This document shows positions 62,601 to 64,000 of a stretch of DNA of 64,000 nt, piece after piece; position 1 is the first letter of the stretch; the number at the start of each line of letters is the position of its first letter. The stretch lies in NCBI GenBank assembly GCA_037951165.1, contig JBBDHG010000031.1:744001-808000 (forward strand), written 5' to 3'. The notes beneath the pieces were generated by a model. The model had not been told where the DNA came from. It saw nothing but the letters and a program-made list of their open reading frames with translations, and ran no database searches. Made by a program: the position numbers and the translations under genes. This DNA comes from Lophius americanus (lineage: Eukaryota; Chordata; Actinopteri; Lophiiformes; Lophiidae).

Positions 62601-63968
62601 CCTGTAAGGGCACAGTTTTAATGACGTTTCATGTTGAATTAGTGGGGTTTTAATGGGCAAAACAAAACCTGCTTGTTTGAACAACTCTGTGATGTCACTT
62701 TCTGTTCTGACCCCTTTCTATCAGAACCATTATTAACTTTTCAGTAATTTGTCCCACCTTATATCTTCTGTGGGATCATCCAACACAGAGTATTCGGCTC
62801 TCCCCACGTACATCAGTGAAACTTTGGCTCCCATGACCCCAACTTGGTTCTCCAGGTCACCAGTGTCCTTCTTTACCCACTTTGGTCGGTACTAACCAAT
62901 CTAGACCAGGAACACCCAACCAGACCTGCAGTTGTGGAGATTCTCTGACCCAGTCGTCCCAGAAAGAAATAACAAATAAGACATTTCTTCCTATTTCACT
63001 TAATTATTACCAACCATGACCAAAGAAAACACCACAACTACTGCTTTGTAGTTGTTGTCAAGTCACAGATCAGTTCAAAAACCAACCTTCGCCATGTGAT
63101 GAGTTCAGAACAATGGGCTATTACGGGTGGATATAGTTCTGTGGGTAGAGCGACCATCTCCCAATCTGAAGATTGTAAGGTAGCCGGTTCGCCCAGCCCC
63201 AGAGAATCTCAATGCTGATAGGCTTTTGGGCCACAGCGCCTCATGAGTTGAAGCAAATGATACGCAAAGCCACGACTACCAGTCTACTCAGTCAAACCTT
63301 TTGATCACGTTTGGTGTGAATGTAGGATTACCCTTGCCTATCTTTCACCTCTTGAGGAAAAAATCTTCACATGCTGTCTAATTATTCCCACCCACTGACC
63401 GTTAACCATGGTAATCAGATAATCAGTGTTGTTCTGACTTCATCTGCCAGTCTTTATAATTTATTACATTTATAATGTTATGGCTAATCATTGTGTTATT
63501 TATGTGTTTCAGGCATTAGCTTTCCTGTACTTTTAGTTTGTTACTGCATAGTTTTATGAACTGATTATTTGAGACACTTAGGGATGTGATTATAACATTT
63601 ATTAGCTCTTTCCACAGAGAACGGGATTTTTGCTGAGCTCAGACTCCCTGCGGTGTCCAGCCCTCATTGAATTCGGGGACTATGAGATTCAAACGTGGTA
63701 CTCGTCGCCATATCCGCCTGAGTATTCAAGGTAATGCTGCTTTTACTTGACAAACTGAAATTGCACTCTATTTCGTACATTTCAATGTTTCTGAATCACG
63801 AAGCTGTCCATTTTTGCGCCCGTCAGATTACACAAGCTTTATCTGTGCGAGTTCTGCCTGAAGTACATGAGGAGCAAAAACATTCTCCAGAGGCACACAA
63901 AGAAGTGTGGCTGGTTCCACCCGCCAGCCAATGAAATCTACAGAAAGGACGACCTTTCCGTTTTTGAG
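44072..63968 (+). CDS. kat6b: Histone acetyltransferase KAT6B (MORF), N-terminal 796 residues in nine coding exons
   Basis: KAT6B is the catalytic subunit of the BRPF1-ING5-MEAF6 complex and acetylates histone H3 (K14/K23) in the nucleus. The nine exons (44072-44689, 53932-54040, 57025-57140, 57354-57435, 57928-58057, 59421-60376, 61430-61551, 63618-63730, 63827-63968) splice in frame to 2388 nt. Domains in order: winged-helix regions (about 1-77 and 100-175), double PHD finger (about 213-320), serine/proline-rich segment with KKTKGLIDGLTKFFTPSP (about 435-452), acidic link, and the start of the MYST domain with its C2HC finger (C756, C759, H772, C776). The human protein is about 2070 residues, so the acetyl-CoA site and the acidic and Ser/Met-rich tail lie downstream. 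The paralogue call rests on AIQKIK, HAVATSHGLDKKT, RGSPGRGQK and CSTPSSGHAAS, which fit KAT6B and not KAT6A as I recall them. Synteny with adk agrees. Confidence 0.96.
48220..48525 (+). repeat. Dispersed fish repeat (ggactgtgggaggaa type)
   Basis: Contains gcatgtttttggactgtggg, aggaagccggagttcccgga, acagggagaacattaaaact and gctaaccactgtgccgccct, the standard landmarks of an abundant teleost repeat, in the usual order. The ORFs read through it are not genes. Confidence 0.7.
48942..48966. repeat. (TCA)n microsatellite
   Basis: Eight tca repeats, read as poly-Met on the minus strand. Confidence 0.9.
50445..50635. mobile_element. hAT-like MITE with terminal inverted repeats and 8-bp target duplication
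   Basis: The left end tagaggtacaccaatc and the right end (reverse complement taagaggtgcactgattg) form imperfect inverted repeats of about 16 bp. They are flanked by identical 8-bp aaaaaaac at 50437-50444 and 50636-50643. Eight-base duplications and agaggtgcac-type termini fit hAT elements. At about 190 bp it codes for nothing. The A-rich target weakens the duplication evidence. Confidence 0.6.
51218..51415 (+). other. Unassigned coding-like ORF in a kat6b intron
   Basis: The frame opens directly after tttctgtttcatag, which resembles a splice acceptor; its last three bases are an in-frame stop. It runs 65 codons without an ATG start and ends TGA at 51413-51415. It reads LPLYEQKSASNAAQPDMLDN, later IIIDVRGNRLPITLTTNRYT. 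Composition is varied and codon-like, GC-richer than the surroundings. I do not recognise a family. No good donor follows, so if used it would be a terminal exon; it could equally be a relic or a conserved non-coding element. Confidence 0.25.
52355..52425. repeat. (TA)n / (GATA)n microsatellite
   Basis: Runs of tatata with interruptions, closed by tagatagatagatagatag. Confidence 0.9.
53932..54040 (+). CDS. kat6b: kat6b exon, first PHD finger N-half (residues 207-242)
   Basis: Acceptor ttcccacacag, donor gtgagt. It encodes LRVDPIPICSFCLGTKESNR and DKRPEELLSCADCGSS. CSFC and CADC supply the first zinc ligands of PHD1 of the double PHD finger, which in this family reads the H3 tail and acylated H3K14. 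The preceding intron is 9.2 kb, the longest found in this part of the gene. Ends in phase 1. Confidence 0.95.
54215..54625 (+). mobile_element. Tc1-like remnant (second family), 5' half
   Basis: It begins agccataacattgtaactac, with ggttacctgtcaatgtgcgg, then a transposase-region stretch ending cccaaggctcattgatgtgc and gaagagctaat. Broken by stops and small deletions; the 3' half is absent. Confidence 0.7.
55530..56035 (+). mobile_element. Tc1-like remnant (second family) with both ends, internally deleted
   Basis: The left end agccataatattacaaccaa and right end ttggtttttaatgttatggc are inverted copies of each other with few mismatches. The roughly 500-bp body keeps the N-terminal region and helix-turn-helix part of the transposase region, but the catalytic portion is missing. 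It is a non-autonomous deletion derivative. Confidence 0.75.
57025..57140 (+). CDS. kat6b: kat6b exon, PHD1 C-half and PHD1-PHD2 junction (residues 243-281)
   Basis: Acceptor ttacttccgaag, donor gtgagt. It encodes GHPSCLKFSPELTSNVKRLR and WQCIECKTCSSCRIQGKNA. HPSC and CIEC complete PHD1, and TCSSC begins PHD2; the tryptophan of LRWQC is in the H3-tail pocket in KAT6 structures. The match to mammalian KAT6 proteins is nearly residue for residue, as expected for this very conserved module. Confidence 0.95.
57354..57435 (+). CDS. kat6b: kat6b exon, PHD2 (residues 282-309)
   Basis: Acceptor tgttccctttcag, donor gtgagg. It encodes DEMLFCDSCDRGFHMECC and DPPLSRMPK, plus one base of a split glycine. 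CDSC, H and CC are the PHD2 zinc ligands, and DPPLSRMPKG is the conserved close of the motif before WICQVC. It joins the previous exon in phase 0. Confidence 0.95.
57436..57927. other. kat6b intron within PHD2, 0.5 kb
   Basis: I see no repeat or exon here. ORFs running in from the flanking PHD exons are read-through. Confidence 0.7.
57928..58057 (+). CDS. kat6b: kat6b exon, end of PHD2 and basic linker (residues 309-352)
   Basis: Acceptor caccctccag, donor gtgagt. It encodes TWICQVCRPKENGKKLLHKK and ADQIKRRYAKPIGRPRNKLK, then QR. CQVC gives the last zinc ligands; the rest is a lysine/arginine-rich stretch that looks like a nuclear-localisation and DNA-contact segment. It ends in phase 2, so the junction codon becomes ATG (Met) with the next exon. 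Confidence 0.94.
58058..59420. other. kat6b intron before the large exon, 1.4 kb
   Basis: AT-rich, with a short poly-T at about 59252. No repeat family or exon is recognised. Confidence 0.7.
59421..60376 (+). CDS. kat6b: kat6b 956-nt exon, Ser/Pro-rich KAT6B-type segment (residues 352-671)
   Basis: Acceptor gtctccgcag, donor gtaagc. It encodes SVTSGDGSMVALGGRGSPGR onwards. Features: GRGSPGRGQK and CSTPSSGHAAS (about 367-388), KKTKGLIDGLTKFFTPSP (about 435-452), a Ser-rich run (about 517-541), SQLKGLFDGLSHNYTTQGQ (about 545-563), SYAPPKRM, and LGRLRYKVSPQ near the end. These match the long KAT6B segment that KAT6A largely lacks. In human KAT6B this part is subject to alternative splicing, giving MORF-alpha/beta forms. 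Composition is biased to P, S and T with little expected fold. The true frame is continuous for the whole exon. Confidence 0.94.
60377..61429. other. kat6b intron after the large exon, 1.05 kb
   Basis: No repeat family or exon is recognised. The frame of the large exon runs on to a stop at 60484-60486, but the gtaagc donor at 60377 and the matching phase of the next exon argue for splicing. Confidence 0.7.
61430..61551 (+). CDS. kat6b: kat6b exon before the MYST domain (residues 671-711)
   Basis: Acceptor ttgtgcccgtgacag, donor gtgagg. It encodes LNRELHVKQEVKASFAAMSR and EHVTEEDIEMFTRVQELSVQ. It aligns with the human stretch containing IKQES and VTEEDLDVFKQAQELS, a variable link with the conserved VTEED motif that precedes the MYST domain. 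Phase 1 in, phase 0 out. Confidence 0.9.
62695..63495 (-). mobile_element. Tc1-like remnant (second family), reverse, interrupted
   Basis: 62695-63010 contains cttctgtgggatcatcc, gtcggtactaacc and ctctgacccagtcgtccca, which are reverse-strand transposase-region text of this family. 63375-63495 contains ccatggtaatcagataatca and ends aatgttatggctaatcattg, the element terminus. The piece between includes a tRNA-derived SINE. Confidence 0.7.
63120..63350 (+). mobile_element. tRNA-derived SINE
   Basis: It shows a tRNA-like head: A-box-like tagttctgtgggtagagc at about 63136, then catctcccaatctgaagatt, and B-box-like ggttcgccc at about 63186. It is followed by a non-tRNA body and lies inside a Tc1-like remnant, so it is younger than that element. 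It lacks the cloverleaf and is not a tRNA gene. Confidence 0.65.
63618..63730 (+). CDS. kat6b: kat6b exon, start of MYST domain (residues 712-749)
   Basis: Acceptor agctctttccacag, donor gtaatg. It encodes RTGFLLSSDSLRCPALIEFG and DYEIQTWYSSPYPPEYSR. The IEFG-YEI-TWYSSPYP-EY core is the invariant entrance of the MYST catalytic domain. The first dozen residues are not conserved with the human paralogues, as usual at this exon border. Confidence 0.94.
63827..63968 (+). CDS. kat6b: kat6b exon, MYST C2HC zinc finger (residues 749-796); gene continues beyond window
   Basis: Acceptor gcgcccgtcag, donor gtcagc. It encodes LHKLYLCEFCLKYMRSKNIL, then QRHTKKCGWFHPPANEIYRK and DDLSVFE. CEFC, H772 and C776 form the C2HC zinc finger required by MYST acetyltransferases. 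KNILQRH resembles KAT6B (KNILLRH) more than KAT6A (RTILQQH). The acetyl-CoA binding loop and catalytic Cys/Glu lie in later exons. Confidence 0.95.
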
Positions 63969-64000
63969 GTCAGCGTCCCTTCCAGCAATAAAGCAATAAC

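Larger units (their letters stand above)
61552..63617. other. kat6b intron before the MYST exons, 2.1 kb
   Basis: No exon was seen. The distal half is a reverse Tc1-like remnant (62695-63010 and 63375-63495) split by a segment holding a tRNA-derived SINE (63120-63350). Confidence 0.7.

Noticed and set aside
63136..63200. tRNA gene
   Set aside because: A- and B-box-like sequences are present, but the cloverleaf cannot be drawn; it fits a tRNA-derived SINE.
44072..63968. KAT6A (MOZ) as the identity of the acetyltransferase gene
   Set aside because: Residues such as AIQKIK, HAVATSHGLDKKT, DWNKILKRAIEGL and the RGSPGRGQK/CSTPSSGHAAS exon fit KAT6B; KAT6A has AIKKVK, NAVSSSHGLDRKT and lacks most of the large exon. 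Neighbouring adk supports KAT6B.

Overview
This is vertebrate nuclear DNA, almost certainly from a ray-finned (teleost) fish. Short exons with GT/AG borders and conserved reading phases lie inside introns of up to about 11 kb. The DNA between them carries decayed repeats typical of teleosts: Tc1-like transposons, tRNA-derived SINEs, non-LTR retroposon 3' ends, a hAT-type MITE and many microsatellites. I saw no bacterial gene, CRISPR array, provirus or intact autonomous transposon.

Two genes, both on the + strand, account for the coding content. (1) adk (adenosine kinase): its last four coding exons (14241-14276, 19449-19563, 30435-30521, 30714-30838) encode the C-terminal 120 residues, including the catalytic DTNGAGDAF motif. 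Earlier exons were not found and are presumed upstream of position 1. (2) kat6b (MORF histone acetyltransferase): a probable non-coding first exon ends at 40198, a 5'UTR/start exon begins at 43845 with its ATG at 44072, and eight further coding exons run to 63968. They give the first 796 residues: two N-terminal winged-helix regions, the double PHD finger, a large serine/proline-rich KAT6B-type exon, and the start of the MYST domain with its C2HC zinc finger. The rest of the gene lies beyond the window. adk followed head-to-tail by kat6b is also the human order (ADK-KAT6B, 10q22), so this is an ancient conserved neighbourhood. The two genes act in unrelated processes: purine salvage, and chromatin acetylation by the BRPF1-ING5-MEAF6 complex.

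Layout: 1-14240, presumed adk intron with old repeats (Tc1-like remnant at 5.5-6.4 kb); 14.2-30.8 kb, adk exons and two large introns rich in retroposon pieces; 30.8-40.1 kb, a 9-kb intergenic region with a consensus-perfect CTCF motif, an AACC higher-order satellite, a 50-bp minisatellite and a tandem array of LINE-3'-end-like units; 40.1-43.8 kb, kat6b intron 1 with an old tandem duplication of about 0.8 kb; 43.8-64 kb, kat6b exons and introns with a hAT-like MITE and several Tc1-like copies, one split by a SINE-bearing insert.

I did not find a clearly new biological system. The points most worth checking are the CTCF motif between the genes, the cluster of upstream ORFs in the kat6b leader (one overlapping the start codon), the tandem arrays in front of kat6b, competing hairpins before an adk splice acceptor, and a coding-like ORF at 51218-51415.
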